Positions 27,467-37,856 of a DNA stretch of 64,000 nt are shown in pieces. The stretch spans positions 248,001-312,000 of the forward strand of contig NZ_WQDY01000002.1 of NCBI RefSeq assembly GCF_013033355.1. Reading direction: 5' to 3'. The notes below the pieces were generated by a model. It was not told the origin of the DNA. It did no database searches and saw only the letters and a list, made by a program, of their open reading frames with translations. Made by a program: the position numbers and the translations under genes. The DNA comes from Ruegeria lacuscaerulensis. Lineage in GTDB: Bacteria > Pseudomonadota > Alphaproteobacteria > Rhodobacterales > Rhodobacteraceae. Positions within the stretch are counted from its first letter, which is position 1, and each line of letters begins with the position of its first letter.

Positions 27467-28660
27467 ATGAATATTCACGAATACCAAGCCAAGGCTCTTC
27501 TTCGCAGCTATGGCGCTCCGGTCTCCGAAGGTCGCGCGGTTCTGCGCGCCGAGGAAGCCAAAACCGCAGCCGGTGAACTGGATGGCCCCCTTTGGGTTGT
27601 CAAAGCCCAAATCCACGCAGGTGGCCGCGGCAAGGGCTCGTTCAAAGAGGCCGACGCCGGTGAAAAGGGCGGTGTCCGTCTGACCAAATCGGTCGAAGAG
27701 GCCGCCGAAGAAGCCAAAAAGATGCTGGGCCGCACGCTGGTTACACATCAGACCGGCCCCGCGGGCAAGCAGGTCAACCGCATTTATATCGAGGCCGGGT
27801 CCGGCATCGAGCGTGAGTTGTATCTGGCGCTGCTGGTGGATCGCCAGACCAGCCGCATTTCCTTTGTCTGCTCGACCGAAGGCGGCATGGACATCGAAGA
27901 AGTGGCCGAGTCCACGCCCGAGAAAATCCTGTCCTTCTCGGTGGACCCTGTGACCGGCTATCAGGCCTATCACGGTCGTCGCATCGCCTTCTCGCTGGGT
28001 CTGCAAGGCGCGCAGGTCAAGCAATGCGTCAAGCTGATGGGTCAGCTGTACCAAGCCTTCGTCGAGAAGGACATGGAGATGCTGGAGATCAACCCGCTGA
28101 TCGTGGCCGAAGGCGGCGACCTCAAGGTGCTGGACGCCAAGCTGGGCTTTGACGGCAACGCGGTTTACCGCCACCCCGACATCGCTGAACTGCGCGACGA
28201 GACCGAGGAAGACCCCAAAGAACTCGAAGCCTCGAAATACGACCTGAACTACATCGCGCTGGATGGTGAGATTGGGTGCATGGTGAACGGTGCCGGTCTG
28301 GCGATGGCGACCATGGACATCATCAAACTGTATGGTGCCGAGCCTGCCAACTTCCTCGATGTAGGTGGCGGAGCCACCAAAGAGAAAGTGACCGAGGCGT
28401 TCAAGATCATCACCTCGGACCCGAACGTCAAAGGCATTCTGGTCAACATCTTCGGCGGCATCATGCGCTGTGATGTGATTGCCGAAGGCGTAGTCGCCGC
28501 GGTGAAAGAGGTCGGCCTCAAGGTTCCCCTGGTCGTGCGTCTGGAAGGCACGAACGTTGAGAAGGGCAAAGAGATCATCAACACCTCTGGCCTGGACGTA
28601 ATCGCAGCGGACGACCTGAAAGACGGTGCCGAGAAGATCGTGAAGGCCGTCAAAGGCTGA
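27467..28660 (+). CDS. sucC: Succinyl-CoA synthetase beta subunit (ADP-forming)
   Basis: 397 residues, ATP-grasp enzyme of the TCA cycle. [20 protein letters not shown] start, HAGGRGKG nucleotide loop, EINPLIV metal site, and C-terminal [11 protein letters not shown]. First gene of the suc operon, downstream of the tandem operator. Confidence 0.97.
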   Translation: MNIHEYQAKALLRSYGAPVSEGRAVLRAEEAKTAAGELDGPLWVVKAQIHAGGRGKGSFKEADAGEKGGVRLTKSVEEAAEEAKKMLGRTLVTHQTGPAGKQVNRIYIEAGSGIERELYLALLVDRQTSRISFVCSTEGGMDIEEVAESTPEKILSFSVDPVTGYQAYHGRRIAFSLGLQGAQVKQCVKLMGQLYQAFVEKDMEMLEINPLIVAEGGDLKVLDAKLGFDGNAVYRHPDIAELRDETEEDPKELEASKYDLNYIALDGEIGCMVNGAGLAMATMDIIKLYGAEPANFLDVGGGATKEKVTEAFKIITSDPNVKGILVNIFGGIMRCDVIAEGVVAAVKEVGLKVPLVVRLEGTNVEKGKEIINTSGLDVIAADDLKDGAEKIVKAVKG

Positions 28661-28673
28661 TGTCATCCCGTTG

Positions 28674-28723
28674 GATGGGCTTCGGCCCATCTTTCCCAAG
28701 ATTTCGGTGGGCTGAGGCCCGCC
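28674..28723 (+). repeat. Two GC-rich hairpins between sucC and sucD
   Basis: Hairpin 1: GATGGGC (28674-28680), TTCG tetraloop, GCCCATC (28685-28691). Hairpin 2: GGTGGGC (28706-28712), TGAG, GCCCGCC (28717-28723), one G.U pair. Both fall in the 82-base gap. They could set sucC:sucD mRNA stability or be REP-like elements; related GC-rich hairpins follow sucD. Confidence 0.6.
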
Positions 28724-28742
28724 CTACAAAGGAGAACGCCAG

Positions 28743-29624
28743 ATGGCAGTCCTCATCGACGAAAATACCAAAGTGATCTGTCAGGGCTTTACCGGCTCGC
28801 AGGGCACATTCCACTCTGAACAGGCCATTGCTTATGGCACCAAGATGGTCGGCGGCGTGACCCCCGGCAAAGGCGGGATGACCCATCTTGACCTGCCCGT
28901 GTTCAACTCGGTCCACGAGGCCAAGCATGTGACCGAAGCCAATGCCTCGGTGATCTATGTGCCACCGCCCTTCGCAGCTGACTCGATCCTCGAAGCGATT
29001 GACGCCGAGATGGAAGTGATCGTCTGCATCACCGAAGGCATCCCGGTTCTGGACATGATGAAGGTAAAGCGCGCGCTGGAAGGCTCCAAATCGCGCCTGA
29101 TCGGCCCGAACTGCCCCGGTGTCATCACGCCGGATGCCTGCAAGATCGGCATCATGCCCGGCCACATCCACAAGCGCGGCTCGGTCGGCGTTGTGTCTCG
29201 TTCCGGTACCCTCACTTATGAGGCTGTCAAACAGACCACTGACGTGGGTCTGGGCCAGTCAACCTGCGTCGGCATCGGCGGCGACCCGATCAAAGGCACC
29301 GAACATATCGACGTGCTGGAGTGGTTCCTGGCCGATGACGAGACCCACTCGATCATCATGATCGGTGAGATCGGTGGCTCGGCCGAGGAAGAGGCCGCTC
29401 AGTTCCTGGCGGATGAAGCCAAGAAGGGCCGCAAAAAGCCGGTTGCCGGTTTCATCGCTGGGCGCACAGCCCCTCCGGGCCGCCGCATGGGCCACGCGGG
29501 CGCGATCGTCGCTGGCGGCAAAGGCGGTGCCGAGGACAAGATCGAAGCCATGCGCTCGGCCGGTATCGTCGTGGCAGAAAGCCCGGCAACGCTGGGTGAG
29601 GCCGTGCTGGAAGCGATTGGGTAA
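28743..29624 (+). CDS. sucD: Succinyl-CoA synthetase alpha subunit
   Basis: 293 residues. N-terminal CoA-binding [16 protein letters not shown] and the active-site histidine region [23 protein letters not shown] ribosome site. Works with SucC to make ATP from succinyl-CoA. Followed by a GC-rich repeat and an unexpected AT-richer ORF before sucA. Confidence 0.97.
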   Translation: MAVLIDENTKVICQGFTGSQGTFHSEQAIAYGTKMVGGVTPGKGGMTHLDLPVFNSVHEAKHVTEANASVIYVPPPFAADSILEAIDAEMEVIVCITEGIPVLDMMKVKRALEGSKSRLIGPNCPGVITPDACKIGIMPGHIHKRGSVGVVSRSGTLTYEAVKQTTDVGLGQSTCVGIGGDPIKGTEHIDVLEWFLADDETHSIIMIGEIGGSAEEEAAQFLADEAKKGRKKPVAGFIAGRTAPPGRRMGHAGAIVAGGKGGAEDKIEAMRSAGIVVAESPATLGEAVLEAIG

Positions 29625-29654
29625 AATGGAACAGGCGCTGATCTCAGAACTGAG

Positions 29655-29731
29655 GGCAGCGCCCGCCCAAGGGGTGGGCAAGAAGCACCCGCCCTTTGGG
29701 GCGGGTTGGGCGATGCCCGGCGGTGCCCACC
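29655..29731. repeat. GC-rich hairpin cluster (REP-like) after sucD
   Basis: ACCCGCCC (29687-29694), TTTG, GGGCGGGT (29699-29706) is a perfect 8-bp stem. A neighbouring GCCCGCCC pairs with GGTGGGC on the left, and TGGGC pairs with GCCCA on the right. The block is sharply more GC-rich than the ORF that follows. It resembles the short GC-rich intergenic repeats of Roseobacter genomes, which cannot be checked here. Confidence 0.5.
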
Positions 29732-30051
29732 GTGCGGGTCTCTTAATTTTGCTCTCCTTTCTAGGAACATCTGTTGCATCCCAAAACTCTGGTATTGTTC
29801 CAATGGATCAATTCGTTGTTCGAGCTATTCCAGGCCTCGATGGTGCCGAAACAGATTTACTAGAGAACGACAAGATCGCTTTCACCTATCTGAACATTCG
29901 AGTTGACGACGCCGAAATGCGTGCAGCGGCCGAATTATGGTGTTCACAGTTTGACGGAAAAGCGCGTTTGGTTTCAGACGTGCAAGTGGGACGTTACTAC
30001 TGGTTGCTCGAACGTCGTCAAACTACGTTTGATTGCACCGGTGTAAACTAA
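29713..30051 (+). CDS. AT-richer secreted orphan between sucD and DUF805 (112 aa)
   Basis: From ATG 29713 a signal-peptide-like GLLILLSFLGTSVASQ is followed by a small domain with two cysteines (WCSQF and DCTGVN). I recognise no family. GC is roughly 48% from about 29745 on, well below the suc genes, and codon use differs (TTA, CTA, ATT). The start lies inside the GC-rich hairpin block, so the N-terminus may be rearranged. It may be a recent acquisition in the suc operon. Confidence 0.5.
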   Translation: MPGGAHRAGLLILLSFLGTSVASQNSGIVPMDQFVVRAIPGLDGAETDLLENDKIAFTYLNIRVDDAEMRAAAELWCSQFDGKARLVSDVQVGRYYWLLERRQTTFDCTGVN

Positions 30052-30075
30052 AGAGGAGGAAGAGTTTAAATCGCC

Positions 30076-30618
30076 ATGACCTTCTCCGATGCCATCCGCA
30101 CCTGTTTCTCCAAGTTCTTCACGTTCTCTGGTCGCGCCTCGCGGCCTGAATACTGGTTCTTTTTCCTGTTCATCGTGATCTGGAGCCTCATCGCAGGTTT
30201 CATCGACCTTCAGTTTTTCACGCAAGTCGCCACGACCGAGACCGAAACGACGAAATCCGTCGCTGCCACATCGAGTCAACCGGTGCAGAGCATTGTCAGC
30301 CTAATCGTCTTCTTCCCGCATCTCGCGGTCGCATGGCGGCGAATGCATGATACCGGACGCAGCGGGCTTTATGCTCTGTTTCCGCTGCTCCTGATGGCCG
30401 GGGCCGTTGCGGTGCTGGTGTTCGGTATCGGCATGGCGTCCAGCTTCCAGCATGGCGGCAACCTGGATGTCCTGTTCACCCGCGCGACTTTACTGATTGT
30501 TATACCCACCCTTCTAATCCTGATGATCTCGCCGCTTCTGGTGCTGTGGTGGCTGACCCGCCCCAGCCAGCCAGGCACCAACAAATACGGTCCCAACCCA
30601 TATGAGGTAACCCAATGA
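30076..30618 (+). CDS. DUF805 inner-membrane protein
   Basis: 180 residues. FTFSGRASRPEYWFFFLF at the start is diagnostic of DUF805, with four hydrophobic segments and WRRMHDTGRSGLYAL between helices. Its stop overlaps the sucA start by 4 bases (ATGA), so it is translated with sucA. Function unknown. Confidence 0.88.
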   Translation: MTFSDAIRTCFSKFFTFSGRASRPEYWFFFLFIVIWSLIAGFIDLQFFTQVATTETETTKSVAATSSQPVQSIVSLIVFFPHLAVAWRRMHDTGRSGLYALFPLLLMAGAVAVLVFGIGMASSFQHGGNLDVLFTRATLLIVIPTLLILMISPLLVLWWLTRPSQPGTNKYGPNPYEVTQ

Positions 30619-33572
30619 CCGAGCACTCGCCCAACTCCGCCTTTCATGCCTCAAGCTTCATGCAGGGGCACAACGCCGAATACCTGGAGCAGCTTTACGC
30701 TCAATACACGCGCGACCCGAACGCGGTTGATGCGGCCTGGGCCGAGTTCTTTCGCGCCATGGGCGATGCCTCGCCGGATGTGCAGCGCGAGGCCGAGGGG
30801 CCATCCTGGGCGCGCACCGACTGGCCGCCGATGCCGGCGGATGACCTGACCGGGGCGCTCACGGGCGAGTGGGCCGAGATTGACGCCAAGGCGGCGGGCA
30901 ACAAGATCAAAGATAAGGCGGCGGCCAAGGGCGTTGAGGTCAGCGAAGACCAGATCAAGCGCGCGGTGCTGGACAGCCTGCGGGCCTTGATGCTGATCCG
31001 GGCCTATCGGATTCGGGGCCATCTGGCCGCCGATCTCGACCCGCTGGGGATGCGCGCCGCAACAAACCACCCCGAGCTGGATCCAAAGACCTATGGCTTT
31101 ACCGAGGCCGACATGGACCGGCCTATTTTTATCGACAACGTGCTGGGCCTGCAGATGGCCTCTATGCGGCAGATCGTTGATATCGTGAAACGCACATATT
31201 GCGGCACCTTTGCGCTGCAATACATGCATATCTCGGATCCAGAACAGGCTGCTTGGCTGAAGGAACGGATCGAAGGTTATGGCAAGGAAATCGCGTTCAC
31301 CAAGGAAGGACGCAAGGCGATCCTGAACAAGATGGTCGAGGCCGAGGGCTTCGAGAAATTCCTGCACGTCAAATACATGGGCACCAAGCGGTTCGGCCTG
31401 GACGGCGGTGAGGCTCTGATCCCCGCGATGGAACAGATCATCAAGCGCGGCGGCGCGCTGGGTGTGCGTGACATTGTTATCGGGATGCCGCACCGAGGCC
31501 GTCTTAACATTCTGGCCAACGTGATGCGCAAACCCTATCGCGCGATCTTCAACGAATTCCAGGGTGGCAGCTTCAAGCCCGAGGATGTGGATGGCTCAGG
31601 CGATGTAAAATACCACCTCGGCGCCTCGAGCGACCGCGAGTTTGATGGCAACAGCGTTCACCTGTCGCTGACGGCCAACCCCTCGCACCTTGAGGCGGTG
31701 AACCCCGTCGTTCTGGGCAAGGTCCGCGCTAAGCAGGACCAGTTGAAAGACAGCGAGCGTACCGCTGTGATGGGCATCCTGCTGCATGGCGACGCGGCCT
31801 TTGCTGGTCAGGGTGTCGTGGCCGAAGGGTTTGGCCTGTCGGGTCTGCGCGGTCACAAAACCGGCGGCACCATGCATATCGTAGTGAACAACCAGATCGG
31901 GTTCACCACTGCGCCGCATTTCAGCCGCTCCAGCCCCTACCCCACCGATATCGCGCTGATGGTTGAGGCACCGATCTTCCACGTGAACGGTGACGACCCT
32001 GAGGCCGTGGTTCATGCCGCCAAGGTTGCGACCGAGTTCCGCCAGAAGTTCCACAAGGATGTGGTCATCGACATCTTCTGCTACCGCCGGTTTGGTCACA
32101 ACGAGGGCGACGAGCCCATGTTCACCAACCCGATCATGTACAAGAAGATCAAGACACATAAGACGACCCTGTCGCTGTATACCGAGCGTCTGGTCAAAGA
32201 CGGCCTGATCCCCGAAGGCGAGATCGAGGATATGAAAGCCGCCTTCCAGGCGCAGCTGAATGACGAGTTCGAAGCCGGGAAAGACTATAAGCCCAACAAG
32301 GCCGACTGGTTGGATGGGCGCTGGTCACATCTGGACAAGAATAAAGACGAATATGTCAGGGGCGATACCGCGATCACGCCAGAAACTATGGCCGAGGTCG
32401 GCACAGCCCTGACCCATGTTCCTGCGGATATTGCTTTGCACAAAACAGTGGGCCGTCTTTTGGACCACAAAAAGCAGATGTTCGACAATGGCAAAGGCTT
32501 TGACTGGGCTACAGGTGAGGCGCTGGCCTTCGGCTCGCTTTTGACCGAAGGCTATCCGGTGCGTCTGTCTGGCCAAGACGCGACACGCGGGACGTTCAGC
32601 CAACGCCATTCTGGCTTTGTCCATCAGGAAACAGAAGAGCGGTACTATCCGCTGAACAACATCCGGGCCGGTCAATCACAGTACGAGGTGATCGACTCGA
32701 TGCTGTCGGAATACGCGGTGCTTGGGTTCGAATATGGCTATTCGCTGGCAGAACCCAACGCGCTGACCCTGTGGGAAGCGCAGTTTGGCGACTTTGCCAA
32801 CGGCGCGCAGATCATGTTCGACCAGTTCATCAGCTCGGGCGAAAGCAAATGGCTGCGCATGTCTGGTCTGGTCACGCTGCTGCCGCACGGGTTCGAAGGG
32901 CAAGGCCCCGAACACTCGTCAGCGCGTCTGGAACGGTTCCTGCAGATGTGTGGTCAGGACAACTGGATCGTGGCGAACTGTACGACGCCTGCGAACTATT
33001 TCCACATCTTGCGCCGTCAGCTGCACCGGACCTTCCGCAAACCGCTGATCCTGGTGACGCCGAAATCGCTGTTGCGGCACAAGCTGGCCGTCAGCACGGC
33101 TGCGGATTTCACCACCGGCTCCAGCTTCCATCGGGTGCTGTGGGATGACGCGCAGCATGGCAATTCTGACACCAAGCTGGTCAAGGATGACAAGATCAAG
33201 CGAGTCGTTCTGTGTTCGGGCAAGGTCTACTATGACTTGCTGGAAGAACGGGACGCGCGCGGCATCGACGACGTCTATCTAATGCGGATCGAGCAATATT
33301 ATCCTTTCCCGGCGCACTCGCTGATCAACGAGCTTGAGCGTTTCAAGGGCGCCGAGATCGTCTGGTGTCAGGAAGAGCCCAAGAACCAGGGTGCCTGGTC
33401 CTTTATCGAACCCAACATCGAATGGGTTTTGACCCGGATTAAAGCAAAACATACACGGCCCCGCTATGTCGGCCGCGCTACTTCGGCCTCGCCCGCGACG
33501 GGTCTGGCCAGCCAACACAAAGCCCAACAAGAAGCGCTGGTGAACGAAGCGCTGAGCATTGAAGGAAAATAA
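30615..33572 (+). CDS. sucA: 2-Oxoglutarate dehydrogenase E1 component
   Basis: 985 residues, thiamine diphosphate-dependent decarboxylase. The N-terminal [20 protein letters not shown] segment, [14 protein letters not shown], the ThDP-site [13 protein letters not shown] and [10 protein letters not shown], and C-terminal [16 protein letters not shown] are all present. GAGG 7 bases upstream of ATG. Its TAA overlaps the first possible sucB start. Confidence 0.97.
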   Translation: MTEHSPNSAFHASSFMQGHNAEYLEQLYAQYTRDPNAVDAAWAEFFRAMGDASPDVQREAEGPSWARTDWPPMPADDLTGALTGEWAEIDAKAAGNKIKDKAAAKGVEVSEDQIKRAVLDSLRALMLIRAYRIRGHLAADLDPLGMRAATNHPELDPKTYGFTEADMDRPIFIDNVLGLQMASMRQIVDIVKRTYCGTFALQYMHISDPEQAAWLKERIEGYGKEIAFTKEGRKAILNKMVEAEGFEKFLHVKYMGTKRFGLDGGEALIPAMEQIIKRGGALGVRDIVIGMPHRGRLNILANVMRKPYRAIFNEFQGGSFKPEDVDGSGDVKYHLGASSDREFDGNSVHLSLTANPSHLEAVNPVVLGKVRAKQDQLKDSERTAVMGILLHGDAAFAGQGVVAEGFGLSGLRGHKTGGTMHIVVNNQIGFTTAPHFSRSSPYPTDIALMVEAPIFHVNGDDPEAVVHAAKVATEFRQKFHKDVVIDIFCYRRFGHNEGDEPMFTNPIMYKKIKTHKTTLSLYTERLVKDGLIPEGEIEDMKAAFQAQLNDEFEAGKDYKPNKADWLDGRWSHLDKNKDEYVRGDTAITPETMAEVGTALTHVPADIALHKTVGRLLDHKKQMFDNGKGFDWATGEALAFGSLLTEGYPVRLSGQDATRGTFSQRHSGFVHQETEERYYPLNNIRAGQSQYEVIDSMLSEYAVLGFEYGYSLAEPNALTLWEAQFGDFANGAQIMFDQFISSGESKWLRMSGLVTLLPHGFEGQGPEHSSARLERFLQMCGQDNWIVANCTTPANYFHILRRQLHRTFRKPLILVTPKSLLRHKLAVSTAADFTTGSSFHRVLWDDAQHGNSDTKLVKDDKIKRVVLCSGKVYYDLLEERDARGIDDVYLMRIEQYYPFPAHSLINELERFKGAEIVWCQEEPKNQGAWSFIEPNIEWVLTRIKAKHTRPRYVGRATSASPATGLASQHKAQQEALVNEALSIEGK

Positions 33573-33574
33573 TG

Positions 33575-35083
33575 ATGTCCATTGAAGTTCGTGTTCCCAC
33601 GCTGGGCGAGTCGGTCACCGAGGCCACAGTTGCAACCTGGTTCAAGAAACCGGGTGACGCAGTGGCCGTGGATGAAATGCTGTGCGAGTTGGAGACTGAC
33701 AAAGTCACAGTCGAAGTTCCTGCCCCCGCAGCGGGCGTGATGGGTGAGATCGTCGCGGCCGAGGGTGAAACCGTTGGCGTTGATGCCTTGTTGGCCACTA
33801 TCACCGCAGGCGAAGGCGCAGCCGCTGCTCCGGCACCGGCGGCGGCGGCCCCGCCAGCTGAGGCTCCGGCCGCATCGGGTGGCAGCGTTGACGTAATGGT
33901 CCCCACTCTGGGCGAATCCGTGACCGAGGCGACCGTGTCCACATGGTTCAAACAGGTCGGCGACGCCGTCGCGCAGGATGAAATGCTGTGTGAGCTGGAA
34001 ACCGACAAAGTTTCGGTCGAAGTTCCGGCCCCCGCCGCAGGTGTTCTTGCGGAAATCACCGCGCCGGAGGGCACGACCGTTGACGCATCGGCGAAACTGG
34101 CCGTGATCTCGGGCGCAGGTGCTGTTGCGGTTCCGGCGGCTGCTCCGGCAGCGGCGGCCCCTGCAGCTGCGGCCACGGGCAAGGACGTGTCCAACGCACC
34201 TTCGGCTGAGAAAGCGATGGCACAAGCCGGTCTGTCGGCTGATCAGGTCACCGGCACCGGCCGCGACGGCCGCATCATGAAAGAGGACGTGGCCCGCGCC
34301 GTGGCAACCGCTGCGGCCCCTGCGCCCGCCGCGGCTCCGGCTCCGGCCCCTGCGCCGCGCGCGCCAGTGGCCGCTGATGACGCCGCGCGCGAGGAACGGG
34401 TCAAGATGACCCGCCTGCGCCAGACCATCGCCAAGCGCCTGAAAGACAGCCAGAACACCGCCGCAATGCTGACCACTTATAATGAGGTGGACATGACCGA
34501 GGTGATGGCCCTGCGCAACCAGTACAAAGACCAGTTCGAGAAGAAGCACGGTGTGCGTCTGGGCTTTATGTCCTTCTTCACCAAGGCTTGCTGCCACGCG
34601 CTGAAAGAAGTGCCCGAGGTGAATGCCGAGATCGACGGCACCGACATCGTTTACAAGAACTTCGTCCATATGGGCGTGGCCGCCGGTACCCCGACCGGTC
34701 TGGTGGTTCCGGTCATCCGCGATGCTGACAGCATGTCCTTCGCGGCGATCGAAAAAGCCATTGCCGAAAAGGGCAAACGTGCTCGTGACGGCAAGTTGTC
34801 GATGGCGGAAATGCAGGGCGGCACCTTCACCATCTCGAACGGTGGTGTTTACGGCTCACTGATGTCCTCGCCGATCCTGAACCCCCCGCAATCGGGTATT
34901 CTGGGCATGCATAAGATCCAGGATCGCCCGATGGCGATCAATGGTCAGGTTGTGATCCGTCCGATGATGTATCTGGCGCTGTCCTATGACCACCGGATCG
35001 TCGACGGCAAAGGCGCTGTGACCTTCCTAGTGCGCGTGAAAGAAGCGCTGGAAGATCCGCGCCGCCTGCTGATGGATCTTTAA
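33575..35083 (+). CDS. sucB: 2-Oxoglutarate dehydrogenase E2 (dihydrolipoyl succinyltransferase), two lipoyl domains
   Basis: 502 residues from ATG 33575 (ATG 33572 also possible; AAGGA at 33562-33566 serves either). Two near-identical lipoyl domains (about 1-78 and 107-182), each with the lipoylated Lys in ELETDKV, joined by Ala/Pro linkers; then an E1/E3-binding domain ([17 protein letters not shown]) and the catalytic domain ending in [17 protein letters not shown]. coli SucB has one lipoyl domain; two are usual in related alphaproteobacteria as far as I recall. Confidence 0.96.
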   Translation: MSIEVRVPTLGESVTEATVATWFKKPGDAVAVDEMLCELETDKVTVEVPAPAAGVMGEIVAAEGETVGVDALLATITAGEGAAAAPAPAAAAPPAEAPAASGGSVDVMVPTLGESVTEATVSTWFKQVGDAVAQDEMLCELETDKVSVEVPAPAAGVLAEITAPEGTTVDASAKLAVISGAGAVAVPAAAPAAAAPAAAATGKDVSNAPSAEKAMAQAGLSADQVTGTGRDGRIMKEDVARAVATAAAPAPAAAPAPAPAPRAPVAADDAAREERVKMTRLRQTIAKRLKDSQNTAAMLTTYNEVDMTEVMALRNQYKDQFEKKHGVRLGFMSFFTKACCHALKEVPEVNAEIDGTDIVYKNFVHMGVAAGTPTGLVVPVIRDADSMSFAAIEKAIAEKGKRARDGKLSMAEMQGGTFTISNGGVYGSLMSSPILNPPQSGILGMHKIQDRPMAINGQVVIRPMMYLALSYDHRIVDGKGAVTFLVRVKEALEDPRRLLMDL

Positions 35084-35085
35084 TC

Positions 35086-35355
35086 ATGGCAACACATGTT
35101 CTGTGGCAGGCCGATGTAGCCGATTTCGATGCCTGGCTGACCGTGTTCCGCGAAGATCAGCCTATGCGCAAGGCGGCAGGCATCTACGACCTGCACGTTT
35201 GGCGCGACCCCGATCAGCGCGACCACGCCATCGCGATGTTTGAGGTGCGCGATCTGGACAAGGCCCGTGCTTTTCTGGATTCGCAGGAATTGGCGATGCA
35301 CCACGAACGCGGCGGCGTTGCCCATATCCAGGTGAAACTGCTGCAGCCTGTCTGA
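35086..35355 (+). CDS. Small alpha/beta protein after sucB (89 aa)
   Basis: Starts 2 bases after the sucB stop. 89 soluble residues with a pattern of a ferredoxin-like or dimeric alpha/beta-barrel fold (MATHVLWQADVADFDAWLTV, AIAMFEVRDLDKARAFLDS). Family not assigned. Cotranslation with sucB suggests a link to the dehydrogenase complex, but that is inference. Confidence 0.7.
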   Translation: MATHVLWQADVADFDAWLTVFREDQPMRKAAGIYDLHVWRDPDQRDHAIAMFEVRDLDKARAFLDSQELAMHHERGGVAHIQVKLLQPV

Positions 35356-35365
35356 CTCTGAAACA

Positions 35366-35396
35366 GCCCGTGTGCGGGACGATCTCGCACACGGGC
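35366..35396 (+). terminator. 11-bp perfect stem-loop after the sucB-linked gene
   Basis: GCCCGTGTGCG (35366-35376) and CGCACACGGGC (35386-35396) around a 9-base loop. No U-run follows. It may be an mRNA 3'-end barrier within the suc-lpd region rather than a terminator. Confidence 0.5.
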
Positions 35397-35484
35397 ACGC
35401 ACATACCTGTGAACCCAGCCTGCCTTCACCCCCGGCGGATGGTAATCGCAAGACCGGACTGAGATTTACAAAAGGATAAACATC

Positions 35485-35877
35485 ATGTCTTCCGAGCTTT
35501 CGATACTTGCCCTCTATGGCCTTGTGGTCATCGTTGTGGTGCTGCTGAATGTCCTGACTGCAATGTCTCAGGTCGGGCTGATGACGCTGGGTGGCGCGCG
35601 CGATGACATGCCGCCTTTGACCGGAGTTGCCGGACGAGTGGAACGCGCACTAGCAAATTCCGTCGTGGCCATGGCCCTGTTCGCCCCTGCAGTTTTGGTC
35701 CTGTCTGCCAAAGACGCCTTTACCGGTGGTACGTTGTTTGCAGCACAGATCTTTCTGCTCGCGCGGATCGCCTTTGTGCCGATCTACGCCTTTGCCATCC
35801 CCGTTCCGTTCCTGCGCACCACTGTCTGGCTGGCAGGGTTCCTGGCAACGGCTTACCTTTACCTTCAAGCGCTTTGA
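35485..35877 (+). CDS. MAPEG family membrane protein, first of a tandem pair
   Basis: 130 residues with four hydrophobic segments; the pattern GRVERALANSVVAMALFAPAV and LLARIAFVPIYAF is typical of bacterial MAPEG (glutathione and eicosanoid-type) proteins. Activity unknown. Lies between sucB and lpd. Confidence 0.82.
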   Translation: MSSELSILALYGLVVIVVVLLNVLTAMSQVGLMTLGGARDDMPPLTGVAGRVERALANSVVAMALFAPAVLVLSAKDAFTGGTLFAAQIFLLARIAFVPIYAFAIPVPFLRTTVWLAGFLATAYLYLQAL

Positions 35878-35964
35878 GGCGCGACTCGCCGCGCCCTACA
35901 CAATGGCGCGGCTCTGACACAGTTTGCCGCGATCAGGCTCTGCAACGAATACCGGATGGTAGAC

Positions 35965-36354
35965 ATGACCCCCGAAACCACAGTTCTTACCCTGGCCGCC
36001 CTGCTTTGGGCCGTTCAGTTCATCGCATATCTGGCCGTCGGCCACGGCAAGATTGACCTGAACAAAGCCATAGGCCCCCGCGACACAGAGGTTGATCGCC
36101 CCGGAGCGTCGGGCCGGATGCACCGCGCGCTCAGCAACATGACCGAGGGGCTGACCCTGTTCGCCATTGCCGCCCTTGTCATTACCGTGACAGGACAATC
36201 GACCTCATTCACCGCCACTGCCGCCTGGATTTTTCTGATCGCGCGCGTTCTTTATGTTCCGGCCTATGCGCTGGGCTGGACGCCGTGGCGCACAATCATC
36301 TGGATGGCCGGCTTTTTAGCAACTGTCGCAATGCTGCTTGCGGCGCTGTTTTAA
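35965..36354 (+). CDS. MAPEG family membrane protein, second of a tandem pair
   Basis: 129 residues from ATG 35965 (an alternative ATG is at 35956). Same architecture as the first copy (GRMHRALSNMTEGLTLFAIAA, LIARVLYVPAYALGW) but clearly diverged, so an old duplication. 79 bases before lpd. Confidence 0.82.
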   Translation: MTPETTVLTLAALLWAVQFIAYLAVGHGKIDLNKAIGPRDTEVDRPGASGRMHRALSNMTEGLTLFAIAALVITVTGQSTSFTATAAWIFLIARVLYVPAYALGWTPWRTIIWMAGFLATVAMLLAALF

Positions 36355-36433
36355 CCGTGTTTCTCAGGTTAGAATAAAACGCCTAGGGATCAGGGCGCAC
36401 GCCCACACCATAGAACAACAAAGGACCATTTGA

Positions 36434-37822
36434 ATGGCAAACTATGACGTCATCGTAATCGGAGCCGGCCCCGGCGGCTATGTCTGTGCCATCCGCTGCG
36501 CCCAGCTGGGCCTGAAAACTGCCGTTGTCGAAGGGCGTGACACGCTGGGCGGCACCTGCCTGAACGTGGGCTGCATCCCGTCCAAGGCGCTGCTGCACGC
36601 GAGCCATCAGCTGCACGAGGCCGAGCATAACTTTGCCAAGATGGGTCTCAAGGGCAAAAGCCCCTCGGTCGACTGGAAGCAGATGCAGTCCTACAAGGAT
36701 GAAGTGATCGACGGCAACACCAAGGGCATCGAGTTCCTGTTCAAGAAGAACAAGATCGACTGGCTGAAAGGCTGGGGTTCGATCCCCGCTGCCGGGCAGG
36801 TCAAAGTGGGGAACGAGGTTCACACCGCCAAGAACATCATCATCGCATCCGGGTCCGAGCCGTCCTCGCTGCCCGGAGTTGAGGTGGATGAAAAGGTCGT
36901 CGTGACCTCGACCGGCGCGCTGTCGCTGGGCAAGATCCCGAAAAAGATGGTCGTGATCGGCGCGGGCGTAATCGGGCTGGAACTGGGCTCGGTCTATCAG
37001 CGTCTGGGGGCCGAGGTGACGGTGATCGAATTCCTCGACGTGATTACGCCGGGCATGGACCCCGAGGTTCAAAAGACCTTCCAGCGCATCCTCAAGAAGC
37101 AGGGCCTGAAATTTGTCATGGGCGCCGCCGTGCAAAAGACCGAGGCCACCAAGACGAAGGCCAAGGTCACCTACAAGCTGCGCAAAGATGACAGCGAGCA
37201 TGTGATTGAGGCTGACACCGTGCTGGTCGCCACCGGGCGCAAGCCATTCTCGGACGGTCTGGGACTGGAGGTTTTGGGCGTCGAGATGACCCAGCGCGGT
37301 CAGATCAAAGTGGGGGCCGACTGGCAGACCAACGTGCCCGGCATCTATGCCATCGGCGATGTGACCGAGGGCCCGATGCTGGCCCACAAGGCCGAGGATG
37401 AGGGCATGGCCGCAGCCGAACAGGTCGCGGGCAAGCATGGCCATGTGAATTATGGAGTCATTCCGGGCGTCATCTACACTTGGCCCGAGGTCGCCAATGT
37501 CGGTGAGACCGAGGAAACCCTGAAAGCTGCAGGTCGCGCCTATAAGGTCGGCAAGTTCATGTTCATGGGCAATGGACGTGCCAAGGCAAACTTCGCCGCT
37601 GATGGGTTCGTCAAGATTCTGGCCGACAAAGAGACCGACCGCATTCTTGGCGCCCACATCATCGGCCCCGCAGCGGGTGATCTGATCCACGAGGTCTGCG
37701 TTGCAATGGAATTCGGGGCCTCAGCCGAGGATCTGGCCCTGACCTGCCACGCGCACCCGACCTATTCCGAGGCGGTACGCGAAGCGGCGCTGGCCTGCGG
37801 CGACGGTCCGATCCACAGTTAA
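36434..37822 (+). CDS. lpd: Dihydrolipoyl dehydrogenase (E3)
   Basis: 462 residues, normal length. FAD-binding [13 protein letters not shown], redox-active disulfide in [13 protein letters not shown] (Cys about 41 and 46), NAD-binding [14 protein letters not shown], and C-terminal His-Glu in CHAHPTYSE. Reoxidises the lipoyl groups of SucB. Last gene of the suc cluster; a U-less hairpin follows at 37830-37856. Confidence 0.96.
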   Translation: MANYDVIVIGAGPGGYVCAIRCAQLGLKTAVVEGRDTLGGTCLNVGCIPSKALLHASHQLHEAEHNFAKMGLKGKSPSVDWKQMQSYKDEVIDGNTKGIEFLFKKNKIDWLKGWGSIPAAGQVKVGNEVHTAKNIIIASGSEPSSLPGVEVDEKVVVTSTGALSLGKIPKKMVVIGAGVIGLELGSVYQRLGAEVTVIEFLDVITPGMDPEVQKTFQRILKKQGLKFVMGAAVQKTEATKTKAKVTYKLRKDDSEHVIEADTVLVATGRKPFSDGLGLEVLGVEMTQRGQIKVGADWQTNVPGIYAIGDVTEGPMLAHKAEDEGMAAAEQVAGKHGHVNYGVIPGVIYTWPEVANVGETEETLKAAGRAYKVGKFMFMGNGRAKANFAADGFVKILADKETDRILGAHIIGPAAGDLIHEVCVAMEFGASAEDLALTCHAHPTYSEAVREAALACGDGPIHS

Positions 37823-37829
37823 GTTATGT

Positions 37830-37856
37830 GACCCCGGCGACTACTTTGCCGGGGTC
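37830..37856. terminator. Stem-loop between lpd and the convergent tetR
   Basis: GACCCCGGC (37830-37838) and GCCGGGGTC (37848-37856) form a perfect 9-bp stem. It overlaps the last codons of tetR on the other strand and has no U-run. Probable lpd 3' end. Confidence 0.5.

Noticed and set aside
33800-34380. Repetitive GC-rich DNA in sucB looking like a tandem repeat
   Set aside because: It encodes duplicated lipoyl domains and Ala/Pro linkers, a normal E2 design.
33464-34669. Long ORF opposite sucB, rich in Gly, Arg and Cys
   Set aside because: Antisense of Ala/Pro-rich lipoyl linkers; low complexity without function.
36383-37690. 435-codon ORF opposite lpd
   Set aside because: Antisense shadow of a complete lpd.
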